48,881 nucleotides of DNA from contig DIOL01000010.1 of assembly GCA_002423895.1 (NCBI GenBank), forward strand, positions 19,599 through 68,479, given 5' to 3'. Below are positions 7,369-15,498 of this stretch, piece by piece. Made by a program: the position numbers and the translations under genes. The notes beneath the pieces are model-generated. The model had not been told where the DNA came from, ran no database searches, and saw only the letters and a program-made list of their open reading frames with translations. How positions within the stretch are numbered: position 1 is the first letter of the stretch; every line of letters starts with the position of its first letter. The stretch comes from Bacteroidales bacterium UBA5515 (GTDB taxonomy: Bacteria; Bacteroidota; Bacteroidia; Bacteroidales; P3).

Positions 7369-8604
7369 ATGATAAATTACAGTTTCCATACATTAAAGAA
7401 CGGATTAAAGATAATACTTCATAAAGACCTTTCCACTGCATTGGTGTCAGTTAATATGCTATACTCAGTTGGTGCAAAGGATGAAAATCCAAACAAGACT
7501 GGATTTGCGCATTTGTTTGAACATTTAATGTTTTCTGGGAGCAAGAATTACAAAGACTTTGATGCAATTGTTGAAGAAAGTGCAGGAGAAAGCAATGCAT
7601 TTACTAATAATGATTATACAGATTATTATATAACTCTTCCTTCAACTCATCTGGAAACAGCTCTAATGCTTGAAAGTGACAGAATGCATAACCTGAATAT
7701 TTCTCAAAAAAGTCTTGATGTTCAAAAGAATGTTGTTATTGAAGAATTCAAACAAAGATATCTCAATCAACCATATGGTGATGTTTGGATGTTGATCAGG
7801 GAACTCTCTTACAAAACTCATCCATATCAATGGAGTACTATTGGAAAAGATATTTCACATATTGAGAATGCGAGTTTGGAAGATGTGAAGTCATTCTATA
7901 ATAAATACTACTCTCCCAATAATGCGATTTTATGTATTGCAGGAAACTTTGATGGAAAACTGGCATTGGAACTTTGTGAGAAATACTTTGGAAAGGTTGA
8001 AAAAGGCAATGAAATAGTTAGAGAAAGAATTAAAGAACCTGTTCAAACTCAAAAAAGAGAACTTAGAGTGAAAAGAAATGTTCCTCAATCTGCAATATAT
8101 ATTTCTTTCCCAATGGCTTCAAGACTTGAAAAAGACTACTATGCATTTGACTTACTTTCAGATATTCTTTCAAATGGACGCTCTTCACGACTTTACAATA
8201 GATTGGTGAAAGACGAAAAACTATTTACAGAAGTTAATGCTTTTATAACAGGTGATGTTGAAGAAGGTTTGTTTGTTCTAACTGGAAAATATGCAGACAA
8301 TGTTAATCTTGAAGAAGGTAAAGATGCCCTAATGAGAGAATTGCATAAAATATCAAATGAAGAAATAGATGCTCAAGAATTTCAAAAAGTAAAAAACAAG
8401 TTTGAATCAACAATGGCATTTTCTCTAATAAAGAATATTGATATTGCAATGAACCTATGCTATTTTGAACATTTAGGTAATATTGAACAAATAAATAATG
8501 AAGTTAATTCATACCAAAATTTAACTGTTGAATACGTTCAACAAGTTGCAAAGAATGCATTTAAAGCAGAAAAATCAAATATTTTATACTATGAAGCAGA
8601 ATAA
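7369..8604 (+). CDS. M16 family zinc peptidase
   Basis: 411-aa single-unit M16B peptidase of the PqqL/YmxG/mitochondrial-processing type. The inverted zinc motif HxxEH is present as H48-L-F-E-H52, with the third ligand in VVIEEF (Glu125/126) about 73 residues later. The C-terminal half has the second, inactive M16 subdomain (SAIYISFPMASRLEKDYYAFDLLSDILSNGRSSRLY). No signal peptide is visible, so it is predicted to be cytoplasmic. It starts 15 nt after the response regulator and its end overlaps the MFS transporter start (8591), so it belongs to the 5.0-10.6 kb run. Substrate unknown; the active site is complete. Confidence 0.92.
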   Translation: MINYSFHTLKNGLKIILHKDLSTALVSVNMLYSVGAKDENPNKTGFAHLFEHLMFSGSKNYKDFDAIVEESAGESNAFTNNDYTDYYITLPSTHLETALMLESDRMHNLNISQKSLDVQKNVVIEEFKQRYLNQPYGDVWMLIRELSYKTHPYQWSTIGKDISHIENASLEDVKSFYNKYYSPNNAILCIAGNFDGKLALELCEKYFGKVEKGNEIVRERIKEPVQTQKRELRVKRNVPQSAIYISFPMASRLEKDYYAFDLLSDILSNGRSSRLYNRLVKDEKLFTEVNAFITGDVEEGLFVLTGKYADNVNLEEGKDALMRELHKISNEEIDAQEFQKVKNKFESTMAFSLIKNIDIAMNLCYFEHLGNIEQINNEVNSYQNLTVEYVQQVAKNAFKAEKSNILYYEAE

Positions 8605-9991
8605 AGGTCAGTCAACAAACCTAATCCCAATGATATCTATTACGGTATTATTCTTTATGTGGGGATTTATCACTTCACTCAACGACATTTTAATTCCATA
8701 CTTTAAAGGAGTATATAACCTTTCACATTTTCAAGCAAATATTGTTCAGTTTGCATTCTTCATAGCATATTTTGTTGGAGCATTAGCATTTTTCTTATTA
8801 GCAAAAAAAGGAAAAGATCCAATTCATAAATTTGGTTATAAAACTACTTTAGAAATTGGTTTATATATTGCAGGTACTGCATGTATGTTATTTACTATAA
8901 CTGCAACTCTTAACTTAGGATTTGGAATATTTCTTCTTGCGTTATTTATGTTGGGAATTGGTTTAACATTTCTTCAAGTGGCAGCAAATCCATTTGTAGC
9001 AATGCTTGGCAAACCAGATACAGCTTCAAGCAGATTAAATCTTTCTCAAGCATTCAACTCACTTGGAACAACATTAGGACCAGCTCTTGGAGGTTATTTT
9101 ATATTTAAAATATTCTTAGAAAACTCCGTTGGTGCTGATGCTGTTAAATATCCTTATCTATTTTTAGGTCTTCTGCTTGGATTATTAGCATTATTTATTC
9201 ACAATACTAAGATTAAAGAACCACAAACAGAAAAATCTGATACAAATAAAAATGAATCAATCTTCAAAAAAACCTATGTTTGGCTTGGAGCATTAGGAAT
9301 ATTCTTCTATGTTGGGGCAGAAGTTTCAATAGGAAGTAATATGGTTGCTTATCTAACCTCAGTTAGTGGAGGCAAAATTGCTGAAAGTTTAGCTGCAAGC
9401 TATCTATCTTACTATTGGGGAGGTGCTATGATTGGAAGATTTTTAGGAGCAGTGTCATTAAGCAAAATAAAAACCAAACTAAAGGTTTTATATATGGGAA
9501 TATTGGCAGTAGTAAGCTTTTGCTTAATTTATACCATTAATTTCTATCTTCACTCACTAAACATTGAAAATGTTTGGTATTTCTTAATATTTATGTTGCT
9601 TAACTTCCTATGTTTCTATTTGGGAAAAGGTAAACCAGCGAGACTGTTAGCCATATTTGCAATGGTAAATAGTGTTTTGATACTAATAGGAATGAATATA
9701 TTAGGATTTGCAGGATTATGGTGGGTTTGGGCATTGTTAGCTATTGGATTATTCAACTCTATAATGTGGTCTAACGTATTCACCTTAGCAATTGATAAAC
9801 TTGGAGACAGGACATCAGAAGCTTCTTCAATACTAATTATGATGATACTTGGAGGAGCAATTCTTCCTCCATTGCAAGGATTAATTGCCGACTTAAGCAA
9901 TAGCATGACTATTTCATTTATAGTTCCTCTTATAAGTTATATTTACTTAATATTCTACGGATTAAAAGGCTATTCAATAAATAAGAAATAA
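8591..9991 (+). CDS. Sugar MFS transporter (FucP/GluP family)
   Basis: Inner-membrane proton-coupled sugar symporter, 466 aa from the ATG at 8591. This start is preferred over 8528 because the protein then begins MKQNKGQSTN just before the first helix, with only a 14-nt overlap with the peptidase gene. Helix 1 contains SITVLFFMWGFITSLNDILIPYFK, the hallmark of FucP/glucose-galactose transporters, and VAANPFVAMLGKP...SRLNLSQAFNSLGTTLGP is the family's central signature. About 12 membrane segments are seen, with a polar central loop near residue 210 (EPQTEKSDTNKNES). The substrate (fucose, glucose, galactose or other) cannot be told from sequence. Confidence 0.9.
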   Translation: MKQNKGQSTNLIPMISITVLFFMWGFITSLNDILIPYFKGVYNLSHFQANIVQFAFFIAYFVGALAFFLLAKKGKDPIHKFGYKTTLEIGLYIAGTACMLFTITATLNLGFGIFLLALFMLGIGLTFLQVAANPFVAMLGKPDTASSRLNLSQAFNSLGTTLGPALGGYFIFKIFLENSVGADAVKYPYLFLGLLLGLLALFIHNTKIKEPQTEKSDTNKNESIFKKTYVWLGALGIFFYVGAEVSIGSNMVAYLTSVSGGKIAESLAASYLSYYWGGAMIGRFLGAVSLSKIKTKLKVLYMGILAVVSFCLIYTINFYLHSLNIENVWYFLIFMLLNFLCFYLGKGKPARLLAIFAMVNSVLILIGMNILGFAGLWWVWALLAIGLFNSIMWSNVFTLAIDKLGDRTSEASSILIMMILGGAILPPLQGLIADLSNSMTISFIVPLISYIYLIFYGLKGYSINKK

Positions 9992-10011
9992 AAAAGCTTT
10001 AATCATTTCAT

Positions 10012-10551
10012 ATGGAAAAACCCTTTGAGAAAGAGATAATTTACAGGAAAACCATCACAACTCCACTTGGAGAGATGATTGCTTGCACAACAAAGAAAGG
10101 ATTATGCTTTTTAGATTTTTCGGATAGAAAGGACTTCACAAAACTTTTCCACAAAATGCAGGAAGCATTGAATGGTATTATCACTGATAGTCCCATAAAT
10201 AATGAAGAAAAGCAAATTATGGATTCTGTGGAGAAAGAACTAAAAGAATACTTCAGTGGGAAAAGAAAAGAATTCACAATACCTTTAATACTTATTGGAA
10301 CAGAATTTCAGAAAAAAGTTTGGAAAGAACTCTTGCAAATACCTTATGGTAAAACAATATCCTACCTTCAGGAAGCAAAGAATATAAAACAGCCCAAAGC
10401 CTTTAGAGCAGTTGCTAATGCAAATGGTAAAAACAAAATCTCAATAATCATTCCATGCCATAGAGTTATTGCCAATAATGGTAAATTGGGAGGATATGGC
10501 GGAGGATTAGATAAAAAGCAATACATTCTTAATTTAGAAAGTTCAAACTAA
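10012..10551 (+). CDS. ogt: Methylated-DNA-[protein]-cysteine S-methyltransferase
   Basis: 179-aa suicide DNA repair enzyme that moves the alkyl group of O6-alkylguanine to its own cysteine. The active-site motif is IIPCHRVI with Cys149, followed by GKLGGYGGG; the DNA-recognition helix segment is FQKKVWKELLQIPYGKTISY (about 101-120). The N-terminal Ogt-like domain starts TTPLGEMIACTTKKGLCFLDF. Length is normal. It follows the MFS transporter by 20 nt on the same strand and probably ends this transcription unit. Confidence 0.95.
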   Translation: MEKPFEKEIIYRKTITTPLGEMIACTTKKGLCFLDFSDRKDFTKLFHKMQEALNGIITDSPINNEEKQIMDSVEKELKEYFSGKRKEFTIPLILIGTEFQKKVWKELLQIPYGKTISYLQEAKNIKQPKAFRAVANANGKNKISIIIPCHRVIANNGKLGGYGGGLDKKQYILNLESSN

Positions 10552-10755
10552 TTTTCCTTTTAGAAGTTTATCTTTAAACTATACAAGAAAGGTGGAAAAG
10601 TGGAAAAATAAAGCCTTTTTTCAAAACTTTTTTATATCCTGTTACAGAAATACTTTTTTAAATTTAGATCTATTTTTTCACCTTTTCAGTCAAATTAACT
10701 TTATTTGTTCATTATTAAGCTAATCTATTATTAACTTTACAGTTCCTTACATCAT

Positions 10756-10795
10756 CAACTCCAAATCTGATATACTACCCACTACCAGATTATCT
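10756..10795 (-). repeat. 3' flank module of lipoprotein cassette, copy B
   Basis: Complement of this segment reads agataatctg ... gtagtatatcagatt..., the same order of blocks as 3848-3893 downstream of the other repeat-flanked lipoprotein (10/10 and 20/23 matching bases in the two blocks). It lies 12 bp after the stop of the 10807-11346 gene. The aatctg/cagatt pairing is conserved, so it may act as a terminator or as a recombination boundary. Confidence 0.6.
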
Positions 10796-10806
10796 ATACA
10801 CTATCA

Positions 10807-11346
10807 TTACTTATAATATTCATTGCTGGTTAAATACCAATTGGAACAAATCTTTCTCATGATATTAAATTGTGATTGATCTTTTGTGTATATAATATCA
10901 CCATTTAAAGTTTCTAATGCTATATATGGTTCTTCTTCTCTAACAAACAATTGCATTAATTTAAATTCATAACAGAAATCAATAAATTCCTTTGCTCTGT
11001 CAATATCCCATTCATACTTATCTTCAAACTCTTTTGAGTGTTTATCTAAGTCATATAAAACAAAATCTGGAGAAGATGCATAAAAATATTGATTTTTTAT
11101 CTTTTGTAAATGAACTCTATGCCCATTTTTAACGTCTGTTATATAGGATGTTCCTCTTCGCATAGAATACTTTACTTCTTTAAAAAAATCGAAATAATAA
11201 GAATCAGATTTATTACAAATTTCTTTTATTAACTTTTCTGTTTCTGAATAATCTTGCTTAGGATTACTATTATTCTTCTTATTCTGATTGCATGATATTG
11301 CAGTAATCAAAATAACAAGTAAGATTAATTTAATTGAATTCTTCAT
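10807..11346 (-). CDS. Lipoprotein of unknown function
   Basis: 179-aa predicted lipoprotein. The start at 11346 is chosen because it yields MKNSIKLILLVILITAISC with lipobox TAISC (Cys19); the frame is open further upstream to 11415 but that stretch lies in the hairpin repeat. The mature part is polar and rich in Lys, Tyr and acidic residues (e.g. EYKWDIDRAKEF-like stretch in the middle); no family recognised. Its coding sequence is not similar to the lipoprotein at 3391-3852, yet both have the same 53-bp hairpin upstream and the same module downstream. Confidence 0.72.
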   Translation of the reverse strand: MKNSIKLILLVILITAISCNQNKKNNSNPKQDYSETEKLIKEICNKSDSYYFDFFKEVKYSMRRGTSYITDVKNGHRVHLQKIKNQYFYASSPDFVLYDLDKHSKEFEDKYEWDIDRAKEFIDFCYEFKLMQLFVREEEPYIALETLNGDIIYTKDQSQFNIMRKICSNWYLTSNEYYK

Positions 11347-11370
11347 AATATTATTATCTCCTTTTACGTC

Positions 11371-11437
11371 GTGCGGGATTTCTTTGCTTTGCAAAGCGAC
11401 AAAGTCGATAAGCAATCCCGTACTTATTCATTATTAA
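11371..11437 (-). repeat. 5' cassette module: 53-bp hairpin copy B plus ttaataatgaataagta motif
   Basis: On the minus strand ttaataatgaataagta (11421-11437) leads directly into the hairpin (11371-11423; arms gtacgggatt and aatcccgcac). The same 17-mer occurs exactly at 3914-3930 and with one mismatch at 3265-3281. The hairpin matches 3298-3350 at 50 of 53 positions; the changes lie in one arm and in the loop. The lipoprotein ATG is 24 bp beyond the hairpin. Confidence 0.75.
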
Positions 11438-11550
11438 TTTTAAATTTTATTTCAATGTTCAAAGGTAGGGAAATATTTTTATATAGTGTTAATAATTTAC
11501 GAAATATCAACTTAATGCAACTTTTGAATATTCTATATTAATCAAGAAAA

Positions 11551-11650
11551 TATTGAATATTCCCCAACTCTTTGTTGGGGTAATATTCTATGATGATTAA
11601 ATATTCATTCATTCACTATGTATAGGTTTGAATAAATGAATATGAATATT
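11551..11650. repeat. Two-hairpin AT-rich element, copy 1
   Basis: Part of the 1,076-bp gene-free region 11347-12422. First hairpin: gaatatt-ccccaac-tcttt-gttgggg-taatattc (11555-11588), a 7-bp GC stem capped on an outer AT stem. Second hairpin: tattcattcattca (from 11602) pairs with tgaataaatgaata (ending 11643), 13 of 14 positions, around tataggt. The same architecture with a different stem sequence is found at 11843-11940. No open frame covers it. Confidence 0.65.
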
Positions 11651-11748
11651 TAAAATCATAATATGCTAATAATATGAATTATAACACAAAAGACAGATTA
11701 ATGGTTTATTCAACTATAATTCTATTTTCGTAGAATAAGGAAAGAAAA

Positions 11749-11811
11749 AAATAAAACCTTATTTCAGTAAAATAAAACACTGTTTCAGTAAAATAGAATA
11801 AGGAGTTAGAA
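11749..11811. repeat. Three 21-bp tandem units (aaataaaac type)
   Basis: Units start at 11749, 11770 and 11791, exactly 21 bp apart: aaataaaacc..., aaataaaaca..., aaatagaata.... Each contains a ttcagt or gagtta segment at the same phase. Very similar units make up the array at 39462-39560, and the last unit resembles those at 32560-32601. Confidence 0.6.
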
Positions 11812-11842
11812 AACCAAAATGTAAAATTTTAAAAGCTTGAAA

Positions 11843-11940
11843 ATATTGAATATTCTTCAGCTTTTTAGCTGGAGTAATATTCATAATAAAATATTATTTT
11901 ATTTATAGGTATAGTATAGAATAATTGAATATTTGAATAT
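11843..11940. repeat. Two-hairpin AT-rich element, copy 2
   Basis: It begins with the same gaaaatattgaatatt as copy 1. The stem is cttcagct / agctggag with a TTT loop, followed by the same taatattc; it then has a second, weaker inverted repeat around tataggtatag. Stem positions differ from copy 1 on both sides and still pair (C-G to T-G or T-A type exchanges), which points to selection on structure. It lies in the gene-free stretch upstream of 12423. Confidence 0.6.
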
Positions 11941-12043
11941 TTTAGGGAATTTTTACTTAATATAGAGAGGTTAGAAACCTTAATGACTTTAAAAACATTA
12001 ATCTCCGAAAGCAATTAAACAAGTAAAGGATTAAACTCACAAA

Positions 12044-12161
12044 AAACTCAATCATAATGAAAAATAAGTCCATCATAAATAAAAATATAAAGGACATAAA
12101 TAAAAATATGATGGACATATTTCAAAATATAAAGGACATATTTTTAATTATGATTGATATA
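12044..12161. repeat. Six 21-bp tandem units (tatgatggacata type)
   Basis: 13-bp cores begin at 12044, 12065, 12086, 12107, 12128 and 12149, exactly 21 bp apart, separated by 8-bp A/T-rich spacers. The first two cores are in inverse orientation (tcaatcata, taagtccatcata); the last four read tataaaggacata, tatgatggacata, tataaaggacata, tatgattgatata. The two core types alternate. Intergenic, upstream of the metal-stress genes. Confidence 0.75.
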
Positions 12162-12422
12162 TTTTATAATTAGCCAAATAAACTAACAGGAAAGAAAATC
12201 ATAGCCATTCATTTAATCAAATAAATCATAGTTCTAACAATGAATATAAATAAATCTAAGGACAAAAATCCAAAAAAACATCTAAACTCTTTAACAACTA
12301 AACTTTTTTCCTATTTTTGCATCTGGAAAATGTTATTTTTCTGAAAATAAGTGTAAGGTTTAGATAGATTATATGTCTTAACAAAGACTTAAAGTTAATT
12401 ATTAATACAAAACAAAAAGAAA

Positions 12423-12764
12423 ATGAAAAAAGTAATTTTATTAGCATTTGCTTTCGCTCTTGTTGCAGCTACAACTGTAAGTGCTCAAGAACCTCAAAAG
12501 AAAGAAGTTAAGAAAGAATGTTGTTCAAAAGACGGCAAGAAAGACGCTTCAAAAGCTTGTTGTGATAAGGATGGCAAGAAAGTTGCTAACCACGAATGCA
12601 CAAGCAAAGATGGTAAAAAACACGAATGCACAAGCAATAAAGACGGTAAAAAACACGAATGTAAAGACCAAAAAGATGGTAAGAAACATGAGTGCACAAG
12701 CAACAAAGACGGAAAAAAACACGAATGTTGCAAAGATAAAGCAAAAGCAGAAGTAAAAAAATAA
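12423..12764 (+). CDS. Secreted Cys/His/Lys repeat protein, putative metal binder
   Basis: 113 aa. Signal peptide MKKVILLAFAFALVAATTVSA is cleaved before QEPQKK. The mature 90 residues are almost entirely repeats of KDGKK (six copies) linked by cysteine pairs or HEC motifs (five), giving 10 Cys and 5 His in a strongly basic chain. Such low-complexity Cys/His chains commonly bind soft or transition metals; this is inference. A possible -7 element (TATTTTTG) lies at 12312-12319. A terminator follows at 12787-12824, and the ECF sigma factor of a CnrX-type metal-sensing unit begins 67 bp downstream, so the protein may be its target or partner. Confidence 0.8.
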   Translation: MKKVILLAFAFALVAATTVSAQEPQKKEVKKECCSKDGKKDASKACCDKDGKKVANHECTSKDGKKHECTSNKDGKKHECKDQKDGKKHECTSNKDGKKHECCKDKAKAEVKK

Positions 12765-12786
12765 ATTTTCTTTTAATCTGTTAACA

Positions 12787-12824
12787 TAAAGCAGGGTGAG
12801 TATTATCTAATCCTGCTTTATCTT
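12787..12824 (+). terminator. Intrinsic terminator after the Cys/His/Lys repeat protein
   Basis: 9-bp stem taaagcagg / cctgcttta (12787-12795 with 12812-12820) followed by a T-rich tract. It separates the repeat-protein transcript from the sigma factor gene at 12832, though read-through is possible. Confidence 0.7.
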
Positions 12825-12831
12825 TATTTAT

Positions 12832-13383
12832 ATGGACGATTTACTATTAGCACAAGAAATTTCAAAGGGTAATCAAAAGGTTTTTGAAGACTTTTTCAAC
12901 GCTCATAAGTTGAAGGTTATGAATTTGTGTTATGGTATGGTTCATGACAGGGAGGTTGCTGAGGATTTGGTGCAGGATATTTTTGTTGAGATTTTCTCTT
13001 CAGCACATAAGTTTCAAGGTAAGTCAAAACTCTCCACTTGGCTCTATAGAATAGCAATTAACAAGACTATTAATTACTTAAGAAAAGAAAAGATTAGAAA
13101 GTTTTTTGTTAATGCTGATGATGCCAAACATTCAATTCTGTCTGACGATAGAGCAGATTGGAACATGGAGGAAAAAGAAAAAATGAATCATCTGCATAAG
13201 ATTATTGACAAATTGCCGTCTAAACAAAAGCAAGCATTAGTTTTGTTTATTTATGATGAAATTCCACAAAAAGACATTGCAGAAATTATGAATTGTTCTG
13301 TTGCTTCTGTTGAGGTTTTGGTTCATAGAGCAAAGAAAACTATAAAAAATAAAACAAGTAATATTTATGGAAACATTATTTAA
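12832..13383 (+). CDS. ECF RNA polymerase sigma factor
   Basis: 183-aa extracytoplasmic-function sigma factor with only regions 2 and 4. Region 2 (about 25-90) has MVHDREVAEDLVQDIFVEIFS and FQGKSKLSTWLYRIAINKTINYLRKEK. Region 4 (about 125-175) has LPSKQKQALVLFIYDEIPQKDIAEIMNCSVASVEVLVHRAKKTIK. The next gene overlaps it by 17 nt, showing tight co-expression with the membrane protein (probable anti-sigma) and the periplasmic sensor. The gene order resembles CnrH/CnrY/CnrX-type metal-responsive systems, though order is the main argument. Confidence 0.95.
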   Translation: MDDLLLAQEISKGNQKVFEDFFNAHKLKVMNLCYGMVHDREVAEDLVQDIFVEIFSSAHKFQGKSKLSTWLYRIAINKTINYLRKEKIRKFFVNADDAKHSILSDDRADWNMEEKEKMNHLHKIIDKLPSKQKQALVLFIYDEIPQKDIAEIMNCSVASVEVLVHRAKKTIKNKTSNIYGNII

Positions 13384-13672
13384 CAAAGATAGAATTACAG
13401 AGGTTAATTCTTATCTTTTTCAAAAAATTCAAAACAAGATAAACGACAAGAATGTTTATGTTGTTCCTTCATGGAGTTTGAATGTTTTGAAGTTGAGCAT
13501 TATTGGGGTAGTTCTTTTGATTGGATTTAATATTTTCTCATCTTTCAATCCTGAATCAAATCAACCAATGCAAAATATTTCAGAAAACAACTCCTATAAT
13601 GAATTTGTTAAGGACAATCATTTCGATGCCCTTTCAAGCCTTTATCCCGTAGAACTCTTAAAAGAAGAATAA
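13367..13672 (+). CDS. Single-pass membrane protein, probable anti-sigma factor
   Basis: 101 aa, with a cytoplasmic N-terminus of about 37 residues, one membrane helix (about 38-58, NVLKLSIIGVVLLIGFNIFS) and a polar periplasmic tail. It starts inside the ECF sigma gene and ends 7 bp before the sensor gene. Position, topology and size fit an anti-sigma factor like CnrY, but there is no zinc-binding HxxxCxxC motif and no recognisable family signature. The assignment is by context. Confidence 0.65.
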   Translation: METLFNKDRITEVNSYLFQKIQNKINDKNVYVVPSWSLNVLKLSIIGVVLLIGFNIFSSFNPESNQPMQNISENNSYNEFVKDNHFDALSSLYPVELLKEE

Positions 13673-13679
13673 TCAAGCT

Positions 13680-14180
13680 ATGAAAAAGCAATATTTCATC
13701 ATTTTATCAATCATTGTAATTGCTCTTTTGGCAGCAAATATTTTCTTCCTATTCAATACTAAGAGTTGCAACTGCACAAAAAGCGAGACACAAGTTGATA
13801 ATAGAGAAAAAAATGTAAATTCAAATTGTTTTGTTGCTAAAAAGCTATCATTGGATGATGAGCAGGCAAACAAATATGGTGAAATTAAAAAAAGACATCA
13901 AGCCTTAGCCCTTAAAGCAATTGACAGCCTTCACGTTAGTCAAGAGATGTTAATGGATTATTTGGCATCAAACGAAAACAATCCACAAAAAATTGAGGAA
14001 TTGGAAAACAGAATAATAAGGTTTCAAAAGGAACTTTTAGATCAACATGTTGGACAATACCAAGATTTAAAGGCAATCTTAAAGCCTGAACAAGTTGACC
14101 CAATGAACAAACTATTTAAGAGTTTGTTTGTTTGTGAGCCAAGTTGTAATCACACTCACGAAGGGTGTGTTGCTGATTAA
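13680..14180 (+). CDS. Periplasmic heavy-metal sensor/resistance-like protein (CnrX/ZraP type)
   Basis: 166 aa. N-terminal membrane anchor (residues about 5-26) followed by CNC (31-33). The periplasmic part is a long helical domain: LSLDDEQANKYGEIKKRHQA is the LTxxQ-like motif of the Spy/ZraP/CnrX group, then a second helical hairpin (QKIEELENRIIRFQKELLDQHVGQYQDLKAILKPEQ). The tail CEPSCNHTHEGC concentrates three Cys and two His and looks like a metal site. It ends the sigma/anti-sigma/sensor unit. Metal identity cannot be read from the sequence. Confidence 0.82.
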   Translation: MKKQYFIILSIIVIALLAANIFFLFNTKSCNCTKSETQVDNREKNVNSNCFVAKKLSLDDEQANKYGEIKKRHQALALKAIDSLHVSQEMLMDYLASNENNPQKIEELENRIIRFQKELLDQHVGQYQDLKAILKPEQVDPMNKLFKSLFVCEPSCNHTHEGCVAD

Positions 14181-14191
14181 AAAATTAGTTT

Positions 14192-15421
14192 CTATTCTTT
14201 AAACTTATACAATCTAAACTTAGGATTCAGCTTAAGGTAAATTCCAAAAGAAAAGAACATTACATCATTTCTTACAACTTTCACATATCCTGGCCTATCA
14301 CCAGTAAAAGGCAAATAATAAATTATATTTCCTTCAAAGCCAAGAGATGCATCCTTATATAATGAAAGTGAGTAGTCAAATTGTGCAAGTAGCATTTGCA
14401 TCTTATCAAAAATAAGATCAGAAGTGTTGGTTGATATATTCCCAAAATGAGGAGAACCATAAATGGATATAAAGTCTTCACTTACCCAATGGGAAAAATT
14501 TATATTGAAATCCTTAATCCCAAGTGCAAGTTTATTGTAAAAACCATATCCTTTATCGAATGGAATTGCAACTCCTCCATTATTTATAAATCCTGAATAA
14601 GTTGATTCAAAATTGACATACTTAACAAGTTTATTGAATTTATAGCTCATTCCAACACCAGCAGAGTAGTTTATTAGAGTATGCATATTGAAGCTTTTTA
14701 TAGTATCTAACTCCCCTCCTCTATGTTGGCCAATTAGTTGAAGAGGTATATAAACTTGAAAATTTCTATCTGTTTTCAATAAGTTTGTTTTTGTTGAAGC
14801 CCCCAATGCAAACACTTCTTGATGATTGTCATTTCTAAAAACAAAACTTTGCCAATTCACCCAAACATCTGATGAGAATTGTTTTGAATCGTAAATTAAT
14901 TGAATGCCTGTTTCGGGATCAGAAGATAAGTTAAGCTCAGTGTTGTAAAGTGGTTGTATTAAATTATGATTATTGTTTACATATAAATTTCCAAACACCA
15001 AGTGAAGATTCTCTTTTAGGGAAATCTGTGCTCTAAGCAAAGGGAGGAGATGAACTCCTTTTTGATATTGTTCTCCCTGCCATGATGAAATATCTAAATA
15101 GGAATAGCAAGGATATTTATTTGCTCCCCAATAATGAATCATATGCACTCCTGCTTCCAAAAGAATGTTTTTATGTAAGGCAAGTGATAGCTTTGGACTT
15201 AATCGAAAGCCAGGAAGAGTGTATCCACTAACTTTTTCTGCCTTAAATTCGTTATCTTTAAAGAAGTTAAGATTATCCACCTTCAAATAAAGTATATTTA
15301 AATCGTTAGTGTCAATTTTTGGATTTTGTGAGAATAAAATATTATTTTGTCCTTTAAGAGAAGTAACAAAACAAAAAATTATAAAGTTTAGAATAAGTAT
15401 TGGTTTTATTCTTTTTATCAT
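14192..15421 (-). CDS. Outer-membrane beta-barrel protein of unknown function
   Basis: 409 aa from the ATG at 15421, which gives a proper signal peptide (MIKRIKPILILNFIIFCFVTSLKGQ). The upstream extension to 15511 runs into the divergent glycosyltransferase gene and is rejected. The mature protein is a regular alternation of amphipathic strands with aromatic girdles (e.g. LLEAGVHMIHYWG, LSFGIYLKL-type C-terminus ending FRLYKFKE), consistent with an outer-membrane barrel. No family recognised. A -7-like box (complement of 15427-15434) lies very close to the start codon, suggesting a very short leader. It converges on the metal-sensor gene with an 11-bp gap. Confidence 0.75.
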   Translation of the reverse strand: MIKRIKPILILNFIIFCFVTSLKGQNNILFSQNPKIDTNDLNILYLKVDNLNFFKDNEFKAEKVSGYTLPGFRLSPKLSLALHKNILLEAGVHMIHYWGANKYPCYSYLDISSWQGEQYQKGVHLLPLLRAQISLKENLHLVFGNLYVNNNHNLIQPLYNTELNLSSDPETGIQLIYDSKQFSSDVWVNWQSFVFRNDNHQEVFALGASTKTNLLKTDRNFQVYIPLQLIGQHRGGELDTIKSFNMHTLINYSAGVGMSYKFNKLVKYVNFESTYSGFINNGGVAIPFDKGYGFYNKLALGIKDFNINFSHWVSEDFISIYGSPHFGNISTNTSDLIFDKMQMLLAQFDYSLSLYKDASLGFEGNIIYYLPFTGDRPGYVKVVRNDVMFFSFGIYLKLNPKFRLYKFKE

Positions 15422-15498
15422 GAGTGCAAAAGTAATAAATAAATATTTTATTTCTTCGGTTTTAATTATATCTTTGCAAAACAAAATCAAAACTTTTA

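Noticed and set aside
8528..8590. Longer N-terminus for the sugar transporter
   Set aside because: It would add a basic, non-family segment overlapping the M16 gene by 77 nt; the ATG at 8591 fits the FucP family start.
11347..11415. Upstream extension of the lipoprotein at 10807-11346
   Set aside because: These residues are encoded by the 53-bp hairpin repeat; starting at 11346 gives a normal lipoprotein signal.
12481..12756. Alternative frames over the Cys/Lys repeat gene on both strands
   Set aside because: They are open only because the gene is a DNA repeat; the frame at 12423 has the signal peptide and regular Cys/His motifs.
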